Source: Bacteroidales bacterium (lineage in GTDB: Bacteria > Bacteroidota > Bacteroidia > Bacteroidales > Tenuifilaceae). From it: a stretch of DNA of 36,453 nucleotides. The DNA is taken from positions 1,154-37,606 of the forward strand of contig JAQVYY010000035.1 of the NCBI GenBank assembly GCA_028708425.1, in the 5' to 3' direction. Below, piece by piece: positions 8,622 to 20,200 of the stretch. Made by a program: the position numbers and the translations under genes. The stretch's first letter is position 1; each line of letters begins with the position of its first letter. The notes under the pieces were generated by a model. That model ran no database searches. It was not told where the DNA came from and was given only the letters and a program-made list of their open reading frames with translations.

Positions 8622-9284
8622 ATGCTCGGCGATATTCTACTAATTAACGATTTACACAAATCTGCAGCGGAGCAGATTTTAAATCATATCATCCCCCTAA
8701 GGGATAAGAAACTTAAAGAAAACCCTGATTACAAGTATGTTATTGCTATTTCGGGTGAATCGGGGGCTGGGAAATCCGAACTTTCGCATTCGGTAGGCCT
8801 TCTGCTAAAAGCTCTCAACATAAGGGTTAAGATAATACATGCCGATAACTACTACGAAGTACCTCCCCTTCTGCGCAAGGAGTGGCGACTAAATAAGGGA
8901 CTAAATACAATTGGCCCTAAAGAATACGATTGGGATTTGCTAAATAAGAATATTGTAGAGTTTAAAAAGGACATGATTGCTCGTATCCCATGCATCGATA
9001 TTATTCCCGAGCAGGTTGATGATTTAATTACCGATTTTCAGAAAATTAACGTGCTAATAGTTGATGGGCTTTACGCCATTAAGGCTAAACATGTTGATTT
9101 AAAAATCTTTATTGAGTTAACCTACAAGGAAACAAAGATGATGCAGCTTATGCGTGGTAAGGAGGAGGTTGACGAGTTCCGAAATAAAATTCTTGAACGT
9201 GAGCACATGGGCGTTCTATCGCTCAAACCCTTAGCTGATCTTATTGTGGATAAGAATTATGATGTTAAGAGGAGTAAGCGTTAA
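8622..9284 (+). CDS. P-loop kinase of the uridine kinase/phosphoribulokinase type
   Basis: This 220-residue cytoplasmic protein has a Walker A motif, SGESGAGKSE, near residues 43-52. HADNYYEVPP near 85 and LIVDGLYAI near 148 match the substrate and Walker B regions of the uridine kinase family. The spacing fits a nucleoside kinase that phosphorylates its substrate with ATP. The exact substrate cannot be told; uridine kinase is the closest named relative, and pantothenate-kinase-like or fructose-kinase-like roles are possible. The gene stands alone on the plus strand, and a long repeat block begins directly after its stop. Confidence 0.8.
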   Translation: MLGDILLINDLHKSAAEQILNHIIPLRDKKLKENPDYKYVIAISGESGAGKSELSHSVGLLLKALNIRVKIIHADNYYEVPPLLRKEWRLNKGLNTIGPKEYDWDLLNKNIVEFKKDMIARIPCIDIIPEQVDDLITDFQKINVLIVDGLYAIKAKHVDLKIFIELTYKETKMMQLMRGKEEVDEFRNKILEREHMGVLSLKPLADLIVDKNYDVKRSKR

Positions 9285-9285
9285 G

Positions 9286-10376
9286 CAGTGAGAGGTAAGT
9301 AGTAAGGAGTGAACAGTGAGCAGTGAGGAGTGAGCAGTGAGGAGTAAACAGTAAGCAGTGAGCAGTGAGCGGTAAGTAGGACGTTGCAGGTTATGTGTTA
9401 CGGGTTTACGCACCGAATGGGCATCGCACAAAACCAACTCAATCTGTGGAATCTGTGTAATCTGTGGACAGAAAATAGTAAGCAGTGAGCGGTAAACAGT
9501 GGATGCGGATTTAAAAACACGGGTTTTCCCCGTCATCGCGAGCGGTTTTTGCGAACTTAGCGAAGCGGTCTCATGAACGTAGCGAATAACAAAGCGATCT
9601 TTTAATTTAGTGAAAAGTTGAAAGTTAGAAAGTACTTAAAGTGACAAGTGCCTTAAGTTAAAAAGTTGAAAGTACTTAAAATGATAAGTTTGAAAGTGGT
9701 AAGTTGTAAGTAATTAGCGAGAAGTGAGCGACAAGTTACGGGTTACGAGTTACGAGTTTGCGAACCCAATTGGTCATCGTAAAACGTAGAACATAAAACG
9801 CTAAACACCAAAACCAATCCGTGTTAATCCGTGTAATCTGTGGAAAAAAAACAGTGCAAAAAAGGTTGAGGTTGAGGTTAAGGACGTTGCGGGTAACGGG
9901 TTTGCGCACTCGAATGGGCATCGCTAAATAGCAAAACAATCTGCGTTAATCCGTGTAATCTGTGGAGAAAAAACAGCAAAAAAGGTTGAGGTTGAGGTTA
10001 AGGAAGTTGCGGGTTTTGTATTACGAGTTGCGAGTTTGCAAACCCAATTGGTCATCGTAAAACGTAGAACATAAAACGCTAAACACCAAAACCAATCCGT
10101 GTTAATCCGTGTAATCTGTGGATAAAAAAACAGTGCAAATCAGTAAAATCAGCGTCATCTGTGTTCTAATCAACGGCAAAAAGATTGAGGTTGAGGTTGA
10201 GAGGTGCGTATTCGGAGGGTAATCGCTGGCATGGGTAAGATTGACTGCGTCGAACTCGAACTTCGTCCTCGGTTACTTCGCCATTCTTCCTCGTAATAAG
10301 GGTACTATAGCTACGGGAAACCAAACCCAATCGTACCATCGCAAAGTTCGAAACCCGAAACCCAGAACCCGTCTGC
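9286..10376 (+). repeat. Intergenic repeat block 1
   Basis: This 1.1-kb gap holds no convincing gene. It starts with a degenerate 7-base array (AGTGAGC-like, about 9288-9400). A module with CATCGCGAGCGG follows (about 9530-9600), then AAGTACTTAAAGTGAC units (about 9610-9720), then modules around TTACGAGTTTGCGAACCC, CCGTGTAATCTGTGG and GGTTGAGGTTGAGG in several rounds to about 10195. The last part (10200-10376) is different and unassigned. The modules recur in the same orientation in the other blocks. Confidence 0.85.
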
Positions 10377-10796
10377 CTACTCCACAACTCTAATCTCGGA
10401 AGTAAGTGGAATAGCCTTTTTGTAAATATAGCTTACTCCGCAATACTGCTCTTCGGAAAGTTTTACTGCTTTCTCTAGTTTTGCCATGGGTAAATCCTTG
10501 CCCTTAAACTCATAAACAACCCTCATCGATGAGTAATGCTTGGGATACGTCTCGGTTTGCTCCGCTTCGACCCAAACCTTGAGGGCTTCAAATTCAACCC
10601 GCATCTTTTTAAGTATCGATGCCACATCAATGCCAGTGCAACCAGCCAGTGCAACCAGCATTAATGGCTTTGGCGTTGGACCTAAATCGTTACCGCCTGC
10701 CGCAGAGGGCGCATCAATTATCAGCTTATGACCATTGAGATCGGTTTCAAAGGCTGTACCCCCTTTCCAATCCATGTTAACTTTAACTGTGCTCAT
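10377..10796 (-). CDS. OsmC/Ohr-family peroxiredoxin-like protein
   Basis: This 139-residue OsmC-fold protein has the two conserved cysteines of the family, in ALAGCTGIDV near residue 53 and EEQYCGVSY near 118. OsmC and Ohr proteins reduce organic hydroperoxides with a cysteine pair. APSAAGGNDLGPTPKPLMLVALAGC is the typical helix region before the first cysteine. The protein resembles the short YhfA-like OsmC branch, whose substrate is less certain. Repeat blocks flank it on both sides, with a short unrelated stretch (10797-10850) upstream of the start. No clear promoter was found. Confidence 0.88.
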   Translation of the reverse strand: MSTVKVNMDWKGGTAFETDLNGHKLIIDAPSAAGGNDLGPTPKPLMLVALAGCTGIDVASILKKMRVEFEALKVWVEAEQTETYPKHYSSMRVVYEFKGKDLPMAKLEKAVKLSEEQYCGVSYIYKKAIPLTSEIRVVE

Positions 10797-10849
10797 ATCT
10801 ATGTTTTTTCGTTTAACAAGTAACAGCTAGACAGGAAAAAGGTTTAATG

Positions 10850-11204
10850 GGTAAGTAGTGAGTAGTAAGTAGTGGGATACGGATTTACAAACACGGATTT
10901 TTCTCCGTCATCGCGAGCGGTTTTTGCGAACTTAGCGAAGCGGTCTCATGAGCGTAGCGAATAACAAAGCGATCTTTTAATTTAGTGAAAAGTTGAAAGT
11001 TAGAAAGTACTTAAAGTGACAAGTGCCTTAAGTTGAAAAGTTGAAAGTACTTAAAATGATAAGTTTGAAAGTGGTAAGTTGTAAGTGGTAAGTAATTAGC
11101 GAGAAGTGAGCGACAAGTTACGGGTTACGAGTTACGAGTTTGCGAACCCGATTGTGATATGCAGAACGCAGAACGCAGAACGCCAAACGTAGAACGTAAA
11201 ACAC
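10850..11204 (+). repeat. Intergenic repeat block 2, non-tandem part
   Basis: Bases 10905-11150 repeat 9529-9770 almost exactly. The main differences are an A/G change near 10955 and a TGGTAAG insertion near 11088. The order is the CATCGCGAGCGG module, the AAGTACTTAAAGTGAC units, the TTACGGGTTACGAG module, then AACGCAGAACGC units. No gene is present. Confidence 0.85.
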
Positions 11205-11600
11205 AATCTGCGTTAATCCGTGTAATCTGTGGAGAAAAAACAGCAAAAAAGGTTGAGGTTGAGGTTAAGGAAGTTGCGGGTTACGGGTTTGCGCACTCGA
11301 ATGGGCATCGCTAAATAGCAAAACAATCTGCGTTAATCCGTGTAATCTGTGGAGAAAAAACAGCAAAAAAGGTTGAGGTTGAGGTTAAGGAAGTTGCGGG
11401 TAACGGGTTTGCGCACCCGAATGGGCATCGCTAAATAGCAAAACAATCTGCGTTAATCCGTGTAATCTGTGGAGAAAAAACAGTGCAAAAAAGGTTGAGG
11501 TTGAGGTTAAGGAAGTTGCGAGTTACGGGTTTGCGCACTCGAATGGGCATCGCTAAATAGCAAAACAATCTGCGTTAATCCGTGTAATCTGTGGAAAAAA
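11205..11600 (+). repeat. Tandem array of 120-bp units
   Basis: Units starting AATCTGCGTTAATCCG begin at 11205, 11325, 11445 and 11567, giving spacings of 120, 120 and 122 bases. The 122-base unit has an extra TG. Each unit runs through CTGTGGAGAAAAAACAG, GGTTGAGGTTGAGGTTAAGG, TTGCGGGT and CGCTAAATAGC. The copies are nearly identical, so the amplification is recent or homogenised. The fourth unit is cut short at the terminator of the aminopeptidase gene. Confidence 0.9.
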
Positions 11601-11610
11601 AAACAAACAA

Positions 11611-11640
11611 AAAGGGCTCGACATAACGCCAAACCCTTTC
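11611..11640 (-). terminator. Terminator of the M24 aminopeptidase gene
   Basis: On the minus strand GAAAGGG pairs with CCCTTT and is followed by a T-rich run. The run reads as the A-tract at 11595-11612 on the plus strand. It lies about 25 bases after the stop codon. The T-run merges directly into the end of the 120-bp repeat array. Confidence 0.6.
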
Positions 11641-11663
11641 AAATTTATGTAGCTAGAGCTGAA

Positions 11664-13058
11664 TTATCCTTTTCCTACAATCTTTTCAACCTCCTCGATG
11701 GTTACCGGAATACGTTTAGACCCAAGCAAACGGTTACCTTTTTCGGTTACAAGAACATCATCCTCGAGCCTTATACCGCCAAAACCAATCAGTTCGGCCG
11801 CTTTATCAAAATTAATAAACGAGCTGTTTATCTTCTCATCCTCCCATTTCTGAATTAGGGCAGGAACAAAGTAAATACCGGGTTCAACGGTTAGCACGAA
11901 TCCTTTTTGTAACCTGCGACCTAAACGTAACGATGCGGTTCCAAATTGGTCTATGCGCGAAATCTCATCATCATAGCCAACGTAATCCTCGCCTAAATCT
12001 TCCATATCGTGAACATCGAGGCCCATCATGTGACCCAACCCGTGGGGGAAGAACATGGCGTGTGCGCCATTGGCTACAGCGTCGTCCACATTACCTTTCA
12101 TAATACCTATATCGGTAAGCCCCTGTGCGATTACCTTGGCTGCCTCGAGGTGAATACTTTGGTATGTTACCCCTGGCTTACATAGCTCGATACCGCGGTT
12201 TAGCGCATTAAGAACAATGGTATATATATCTTTTTGAATTGGAGTAAACGAGCCGCTTACTGGGAACGCACGGGTATTATCCGATGCGTAATGCGAACCT
12301 ATTTCTGCACCTGCATCCATAAGCAGCATACGCCCTGGGGTAAGTATTTGCGAGTGATCGTGGTTATGAAGCGTTTCGCCATTCTGCGACAGGATAATGG
12401 GAAATGAGGTCATGTACCCCTTACCAATAGCTACCCCCTCGGCAGCCCCCACAAGCTCCTGCTCGGTAATACCAGGTTTAGTTAGCTTCATGGCGGTGGT
12501 GTGCATAAGGTAACCCACATCCGATGCCTTATCGAGCTCGGCAATCTCAACATCCTCCTTAACCGACCTGATTGTAACAACCGCCTTTATAAGCTCAACC
12601 GAGGCGTACTGGGATACCAGTCCAGGGCTAATGCCCATAAGCCTATCGATCATTAGTATATTATCGGCACGGTACTGGGGCAGAAAGTGAATACGACGAC
12701 CATTACGAATGGCACGCTGAAGCGTTGAGCCCAGCTCCCTCATGGGATGGGTACACTGAATACCAACCTTTTCGGCAAGCTCCTTTACCTTTGGCTGGGG
12801 TCCCATCCAAATCATATCATCAAGGGTGAAGTCGTTACCATATATGCTGTCTTTCCCATCCTCAATATCGATTATTCCCACAAATCCGGGCAAATCTAAT
12901 CCGAAGAAGTAAAGGAAATTACTATCCTGCCTAAAACGGTAGGTATTGCTGGGGTAGTTCATGGGCGATTCGTTGTTACCCGTAATAAGAATTATCCCCG
13001 AACGTATTTTATCTCTAAGGTTTAACCTCCTGTTTACATACACCTGCTTATCGAACAT
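11664..13058 (-). CDS. pepP: Xaa-Pro aminopeptidase (M24B metallopeptidase)
   Basis: This 464-residue protein removes an N-terminal residue that precedes proline. The N-terminal third is an aminopeptidase P N-domain (YRFRQDSNFLYFFGLDLPG near 40). The C-terminal pita-bread domain shows the five metal ligands: Asp248 and Asp260 in MDAGAEIGSHYASDNTR, His343 in HGLGHMMGLD, Glu in VEPGIYF near 395, and Glu in GGIRLEDD near 440. The length matches the PepP family (about 440-460). No signal peptide is evident, so it is cytoplasmic. It stands alone between two repeat blocks. Confidence 0.93.
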   Translation of the reverse strand: MFDKQVYVNRRLNLRDKIRSGIILITGNNESPMNYPSNTYRFRQDSNFLYFFGLDLPGFVGIIDIEDGKDSIYGNDFTLDDMIWMGPQPKVKELAEKVGIQCTHPMRELGSTLQRAIRNGRRIHFLPQYRADNILMIDRLMGISPGLVSQYASVELIKAVVTIRSVKEDVEIAELDKASDVGYLMHTTAMKLTKPGITEQELVGAAEGVAIGKGYMTSFPIILSQNGETLHNHDHSQILTPGRMLLMDAGAEIGSHYASDNTRAFPVSGSFTPIQKDIYTIVLNALNRGIELCKPGVTYQSIHLEAAKVIAQGLTDIGIMKGNVDDAVANGAHAMFFPHGLGHMMGLDVHDMEDLGEDYVGYDDEISRIDQFGTASLRLGRRLQKGFVLTVEPGIYFVPALIQKWEDEKINSSFINFDKAAELIGFGGIRLEDDVLVTEKGNRLLGSKRIPVTIEEVEKIVGKG

Positions 13059-13139
13059 ATCAATATTTTTTATGATTACTATTTACAGCTTTATTAACGG
13101 TTTTAAAGTTAATATCTTTTTTGTGAAAGGCAAAACTCA

Positions 13140-14270
13140 CTTGATAAGTAGTTGGGAAGAGGGAGTTAAAAAGGGTTAAGAGGGAGAAGGGAGAAGTTAA
13201 AAGTGTGCGTGCCCGATTGGACAATGCGAAGTTTCTATGGCTAACGGTCAGAGAGGTTAAGGTTGAGGTTGAGGTTGAGGTTGAGGTTGAGGTTAAGGAA
13301 GTTGCGGGTTTTGTATTACGAGTTACGAGTTTGCGAACCCGATTGTGATATGCAGAACGCAGAACGTAGAACGTAAAACGCAAATCCAATCTGTGCAAAT
13401 CTGTGTAATCTGTGGATAAAAAAACAGTGCAAAAAAGGTTGAGGTTGAGGTTAAGGAAGTTGCGGGTTTTGTATTACGAGTTACGAGTTTGCGAACCCGA
13501 TTGTGATATGCAGAACGCAGAACGCCAAACGTAGAACGTAAAACACAATCTGCGTTAATCCGTGTAATCTGTGGATAAAAAAACAGTGAGCAGTAATTAG
13601 TGATTAGTGGATTTGCGAACACGAATTTTTTTCCGTCATCGCGAGCGGTTTTTGCGAACTTAGCGAAGCGGTCTCATGAGCATAGCGAATAACAAAGCGA
13701 TCTTTTAATTTAGTGAAAAGTTGAAAGTTAGAAAGTACTTAAAGTGACAAGTGCCTTAAGTTGAAAAGTGGAAAGTTAGGAAGTACTTAAAGTGACAAGT
13801 GCCTTAAGTTGAAAAGTTAGAAAGTACTTAAAGTGACAAGTGCCTTAAGTTGAAAAGTTGAAAGTTAGAAAGTACTTAAAGTGATAAGTTTGAAAGTGGT
13901 AAGTTGTAAGTGGTAAGTAATCAGTGAGAAGTGAGCGATAAGTTACGAGTTGCGAGTTTGCGAACCCAATTGGTCATCGTAAAACGTAGAGCATAAAACA
14001 CCAAAACCAATCCGTGTTAATCCGTGTAATCTGCGGACAAAAAACAGCGAAAATCAGTAAAAACAGCGTCATCAGTGTTCCATTTAAACAGCAAGCCCAA
14101 CTGTATTACGTAAACACGGAACTCGTGCGGTGGCTTTGAGAATTGCGGTGCGGTGGTTTCGAGAGCCACTTCGACAGGCTCAGTGCACCGCTCAACCACC
14201 GGGTTTCCAGTGCCTGAGGCTCTCGAAGGCACAGATGCCTCTCGAAGCTCGGTAGCTGAGGCTCTCGAAG
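13140..14270 (+). repeat. Intergenic repeat block 3
   Basis: No gene is seen in this 1.1-kb stretch. It contains a GAGGTT hexamer run (13253-13298), two rounds of the TTGCGGGTTTTGTATTACGAG module (about 13299-13580), the CATCGCGAGCGG module (about 13633-13710) and a three-fold expansion of the AAGTACTTAAAGTGAC unit (about 13730-13880). The final 170 bases (about 14100-14270) are a different family, with GACAGGCTCAGTGCACCG and GAGGCTCTCGAAG, and they abut the stop of the giant gene. Confidence 0.85.
13253..13298 (+). repeat. GAGGTT hexamer microsatellite
   Basis: GAGGTT occurs about six times with one AAGGTT interruption. The same module elsewhere in the window has only two or three copies, so the hexamer number varies between repeat copies. 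Confidence 0.85.
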
Positions 14271-17200
14271 CTACTCCCCATGCGTATTAGGTATATGGTA
14301 CTGCGGCCCAGTTTCGGGGCGTTTCCAAACCGTAATTTCTGGTTGGTTCGCCTCAGGAATTGGTTCGCTTACACAGCCATGTTCATCAGTTATTACAACT
14401 CGGTATTTATAGGTTGTACTTGGTGGCATAGTAACTCCATCCCATGTAGGATTTACATTGCGTTTAAAAGGATTTGTTGTTATTTGATCAAGAGATTCGA
14501 TAGGATTAGTATCTAAGTCGTGGAATATTTCTAAGCTGAAGTTTCCTGTGTTAACCAAGTAGCCTATATTAAGTTCAGCGGGATCGCCCTCACATATTGT
14601 GATTGCTAAATCACCTGGCGTTTCGCTTAAGCTTACCCAGTTTACAAGTGGATTAGGATATGCTGTTACTAAAAAATCACCTGAAACAGCCTCACAACCC
14701 AGGTTGTAAGCTCTAACATAGTAGGAGGCAGTACTTAATACCTCCGGGATTGTAAGCGTTATTGATCCGCCATTCCCTGCAATGGTTCCTCCAACTGGAT
14801 TTCCTGCACTTATAAGCTGATAGGTTATTCCAGTTTCTGAGTTGGTAACTTCGATATCAACACTCGAGCCAGCACAAACACCTGCAGGAGTAGCTTCGAG
14901 AGCTGGTACAGCTGGCTGTTTATAAACAACAAAATTCTTTGTGTCAGACCCTTGGGTGCTTGAAGTGCCAACCCTTTCCTCAACGGTTATCGAGCCATTA
15001 CCAACAGTATTCCATGTTACCTCAATGCTGTTACCTCCCTCCCTCCAATCATTATAATTAGTAGGAGAGACTGTGCTACTACCTGTAACTGACCACCTAT
15101 ATTGGTTACCAGCAATAGAGGTAGTGCTGTAGTTTACTTTTGCTCCCTGGCATAAATTAGCTTCATCGGGTGTGATTTCGGGTACAGGTATATTTAAAAC
15201 CTCAATGGTTATTTGATCTATGGCGCTACAACCTGACGAGCTCACTTCTTCTACCTGCAGAACATACGTTCCGGCTCCTTTGTTAAAGTTAATATCTGTT
15301 CCAGAACCTACTGAAGTATTAGGGTCTCCGCCTTGTGCACCAACCCACGACCAGGCATACGTACTTCCATTATTAGTGGTTGAATAATGCCTGGTTTCAC
15401 CTGCACCTACCGATGCAGCACCTGAGATAGATGGCTTATGGGTTAGTAAAACCGTTAGGGTAACAGACCCAGAGGCAACTGCGCCCGCATTGCCTGCACT
15501 AGAGACTGAGACAAGCTTAACATCATAAACACCCTGACCAAAATCGGAGCCTCGAATTGATATGCTATATGAAGAAGAGTTTATGTCAGTTTCCGTAAAA
15601 ATGGTACCTCCCACGCTATACGATAGGCTCCAAGGTGCAACCCCGGTTAGCTCAACAGGTATCGATACCGTATTTTCATTATCGCAAACCTCTTTGGGCG
15701 TGAAATCTGTTATTGCTGCCGTTACACCAATGGCACCTATTGTAAAAATATAATCATCTTGAGTTACAGGCGTTGTGGTTGATACCGTTCCAGATGCTGC
15801 CGTACCGCTTACGCTTTGTCCTCTAGCTGACCATAATCCTGGTGACCCATCTTTGAATTCAACCACCCTCAGATTTAATCTAAGGGTTGGATCATTGGTA
15901 TATGATGGCAGTGAATTTCCGTCCCACCTCAATTTTATATTTGCTGATGGAGTACCACCCGTAGGACGATTGACAATCCAGTGCTCATTATCACTCACAG
16001 CAGTAAGTGCGCCCTCCAAATTCTCGGTGGCAGTTGGGTAGGTTGGATGGGGATTGCTCTTTACGTATGTTGCAGTCCAATACTCGGGTGATGTGGATGC
16101 CGTAACATTCGATAGGGTAATTCGTCCTAAACGCCCAGCGTTACCTACGGGGTAGTTAAACGACTGGCCATTAACTATTCTTTTGCTCAACGGCCCATCA
16201 ACATACGATGCCGAGCTACCGCCCGATGCAGCTATTGAAGCGTTGGTGTTAGTAAGCCTTACCTCTTTACCCGAAGCCGATTTTAACACCCCATTGGTAA
16301 GGGTTAGCCTGCGGGTAATATCAATACCAGAGGTACCTGTGATTTCTGCACCAGCCCCAGTATTAATCATGGTTAGGTTATAGAATGTTTCCCTTGCTGC
16401 AACATCTATATTTTGGGGTGTGCTGCCCTTGCCCTCAAAGTAAACATTACCTGTTCCGTGAACAAACATATTAGTAGCGGTGTTCTCGTTTGTCCAGTTT
16501 CCTGCTATATACAAATCCTTATTATGGAGAGTGTTGCTAAGCTTTGTGCCGTTACGTATGGTTAAATTGCCTAAAACCCTCATGTTTTCGGCGCTCACAT
16601 TTTTTTGCCCAGTTCCAGAAAAAATAACATTTTGGAGCGGTTTATAGATATTTCCCGGTTTAAGCGGGAGCGATGCTGTATTGGTGCCTTTAAACTCGAC
16701 GGTTGTACCTGTGGTCTCTAAAAATTCATCGAAAGAACCACAGGGGAATGCAAAGTACCCAGCAGTAGTAGAGGTAATATCAATTTTACCCGTGCCGAAA
16801 ACGGTACCCAAATTATGAAAAACGGTATTTCCACAATCGAGCGTTCCATTTACCTCAACCGATACGGAATAGGCACTATTTTGATTAAGTATTATGGTAT
16901 GGCCTGTTTGTATAACAACAGGATTACCGTTGGGTATTTGTGTTGCAACTTCTCCTGATGGGCTTCCAACTAACCAATCACTTGCTGTGTTCCAATTTCC
17001 TGTTGTATTACGACTATAATATGTTTCCAGAGGTGGAGTAAAGTTATCAGCCTCGCCAGCAGTAAAATCGCCCGACACGTAACCTACACCTGAAACCGTA
17101 AAATTAGCTGCCCCCTCGTTAACCTGTCCGGGGGTTCCAGCGTCTCCCAAATCAACCCATCTATACTCATGAATTTTGTATAGTCCCACCACATAATCGG

Positions 17201-20200
17201 CTACTACAGGTTTGGCGTCGTTTGAATCGTATTTATAGGTGTGAGTTAGGGCCAAGTTCGAACCAAAGCCCGTTGAATCAACTTTCCAGTAGTACGCTAA
17301 TTCATTTTCGGAAGGCGTAACAACCGCCGGATGACGCAGGTTGATGGGCCTAACGGTTATGGTGCCAGGCGCACTATTTGTGGTTATACTGTAACTGGCA
17401 GGAGTATATTTGCCCGAAACGCCTATTGGAAAGGTGAAACTACTTACTCCGGTACCGAACTGCTTGCGTACCCCCTGATCGCTTAAAACGCCATTGAGTA
17501 TAAGCATTCTGGTTTTATTGGGTGTGCCCCCTATTGAGGCGCTCTCACCAAATACTACTTGATAATCGTCGATATATATACTTCCGCTTTTGAATTTTAA
17601 ACGGCCATTTATGGTGATGTTATTCTGTAGCGTTGCGCCCGATGAATTGTTTGTGATAATATTACCATAAATACCACCCACACCGTCAAGGTTTTGGTTT
17701 TGGCTACCAGCCAGTACCAAACCACCATCAACAGAACTACTGGCGTGGGTTGAGGTGTTGGTAATATTGCCCGCTGCTAAAATTGAATTACCGCCATCAT
17801 TAAGAACCCCAGCCGATAGGTTTAAGCTACTATTTACCCTTAGGGTTGTTTGCGGTTGCAGCGTAACTGTGCCGCCCGAAGCAATGGTTAGGTTGGCAAA
17901 GTTTGTGAGATTTGTACCATTCCCGGTAATGCTTTGTGCTCCTGAACCATTAAACGTTACGGTTTGGGTAGGTGAGCCAGCAAGAAAACCCCCTTTATCG
18001 ATACCTGCCGACGAGCTAATATTCCTATTTATAAAGTTGCCCCCTATGGTAATATTTAAACCATTGGCATTAAGCTGTGAGTTACACCTAATGGTTAGGT
18101 CGTTTAGTATCTCTAGCTCCTGTACATCATTCTCTAAAACTTGAGAAAATCCTGTGACACCCAGGCTAACATTCCAAAGCGGTGATGAGCTGTTAAGCCT
18201 AAAGGTATGTTTTGCCGAAGTGGCCAAGCCTGCTTGCAGTGTACCCCCGGTTATAACCGACTGCCCCGGGCGTAAGTATATATCGCCAAAGGTAGTACCA
18301 GCGGCTGATGGCCTATCGAACTGAAGCGTACCACCGCTCATGCTAAAGAGGCTGTTGGTGTTAACTATTTCAATTAATCCTCTGTTTTCTATCCTACTCT
18401 TTCCGTAAATGGTGGTGGTACCCCCCGACTGGATATAGTTTAACGCCCCACTGGTTATGGTTGTGGGCCTTCTGATTTGTCCATTAACCGAAAGGTTACC
18501 GCCCCTAACATCAATTACAGGAGTACCAGCAGCGGCATACTCTATGCTATTATTATTAGCGGTTGCCGGGTTGCCAATATACATATTGCCCCCCAAAACC
18601 TCTAGCTTTCCGGCAAGGTTAAGCTTACCCGTACCATTGCTATACGCCACCCCAACGCTGCCATTTTGAACAGATAGCGCAGCTGTGACAGGAATTGTAA
18701 ACGATGTTCCCCCATCGGTTATTCTAACAACCTGTGAACCTACATCATCAATATCAACCCTAAACGTACCGTTTGTAAGCGTTAGAAAGGGGTTGGTTTT
18801 ACCGGTTGTAATTTCCGATTTAAGCGTAACTACGGGTGTGGCATCGCTTCCCTTATCTACGGTGATATCGTAGAAGTTGTAAGATCCACCGCCTTTAATT
18901 TCGGTATTGGCTGTTCCTTTAAATTGGGTTGAAACCTGACTATCTGTTTGGTGAAGATTGAACGTGCCCTCGTTGTTAATATCTCCGTAAAGTTCAAGGG
19001 TGTGGTTTGTGCTTGCTGCTGATGTTCTTACCCTAAAGGTAGCACCGCTAGCTACATTAACATTACCATAAACCCGAAGTGTTTTTGATGGTGTACCTTC
19101 CATTATGCTGAAGTCACCACCCGACTCAACATTAAAATTCCCTAAAACATTTAGGGTAGTCCAGCTCCCACCAGTATTTGTTCTTGCCGATTGGCCACTC
19201 CCTTTTACAGTAATATCCTTGTGTATTGTTAAGTCCATATCGGGCAGGTTAACAACATAGCCCTGATGGTTGAGTACTAGCTTGCTATACCGATTAAGAG
19301 ATAGACTACCTGCAGAGATTGTAGGGATGTTAATTGGCACAGAATTGGCATAGTACTCCACTGTACCACCGTTAGGCTCAATAAAATCGCCAAAATCACC
19401 ATCTGGAAAGTAATTGCTACTAGATATACGTAGCGTACCAGCCCCAGCTACGGTCTCTTCGGGAATTGCGGCAAAGTTGTGCCCTTGGGTTGTTCCCAAA
19501 TCGAGCATTGAGCCCTCGGCAATAAAAAGCGCACCAGAATTTACATTGTTATTTCCAATTGTAACAGTATGATTAAGGGTGTTATTTCCTATAATAACAA
19601 TGGTATTTGGGCCCGGAGTGCCATCGCCACCTTGTTCTCCTACGCCAACGGCAGACCAAGTATTAGAGTTGTCCCAAGAATTAGGAGTACTACTACTGTA
19701 TAGTATAGGAATTTCTGTAAACGCAGAGGATTCACCAGCAGTATACTCTCCACTGCCAATTGATTGGCTTGCAAAGGTTATCTGGTTGATTGATTGATCC
19801 ACATCGTTCACGTCGCCACTAGACACCCATTGGCCACCTGGGCGGTAAACAGCCGGAACATAGCTTGCCTCTGTGCCTTCCACAAAAACATCAGTAGCAT
19901 AGAAATATCTGTGATTAACCGAGTTTTGGGGAACGCCATCAAATTCCTTACTGGTATTTTTCCAGTAGGCTTTTAGAGCGTTGGTCGATTGGGCTAAATA
20001 GTGACGCTCGTTAACCGGGCGCGATGTAATGGATCCCCACTGCGTGGGTGCGCTGCTGAACTGGATATGTGCTGGCATGTAGTAATGGGTAGCGCCCAGC
20101 TGGAACCCGAATGGATAAACAAACTCATTGGTATTGGAGAATATCTTTTTAACACCCCCATCGGATGCGAGCCCATTGGTAACAATCATTTTATTGGCGC

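Noticed and set aside
11205-11600. Possible CRISPR array
   Set aside because: The 120-bp units are contiguous and lack unique spacers; no cas gene is present.
13060-13622. Minus-strand frames encoding SADYTD- or FYPQITQI-like peptides
   Set aside because: These are translations of the stop-poor CTGTGTAATCTGTGG repeats and recur wherever the repeat does.
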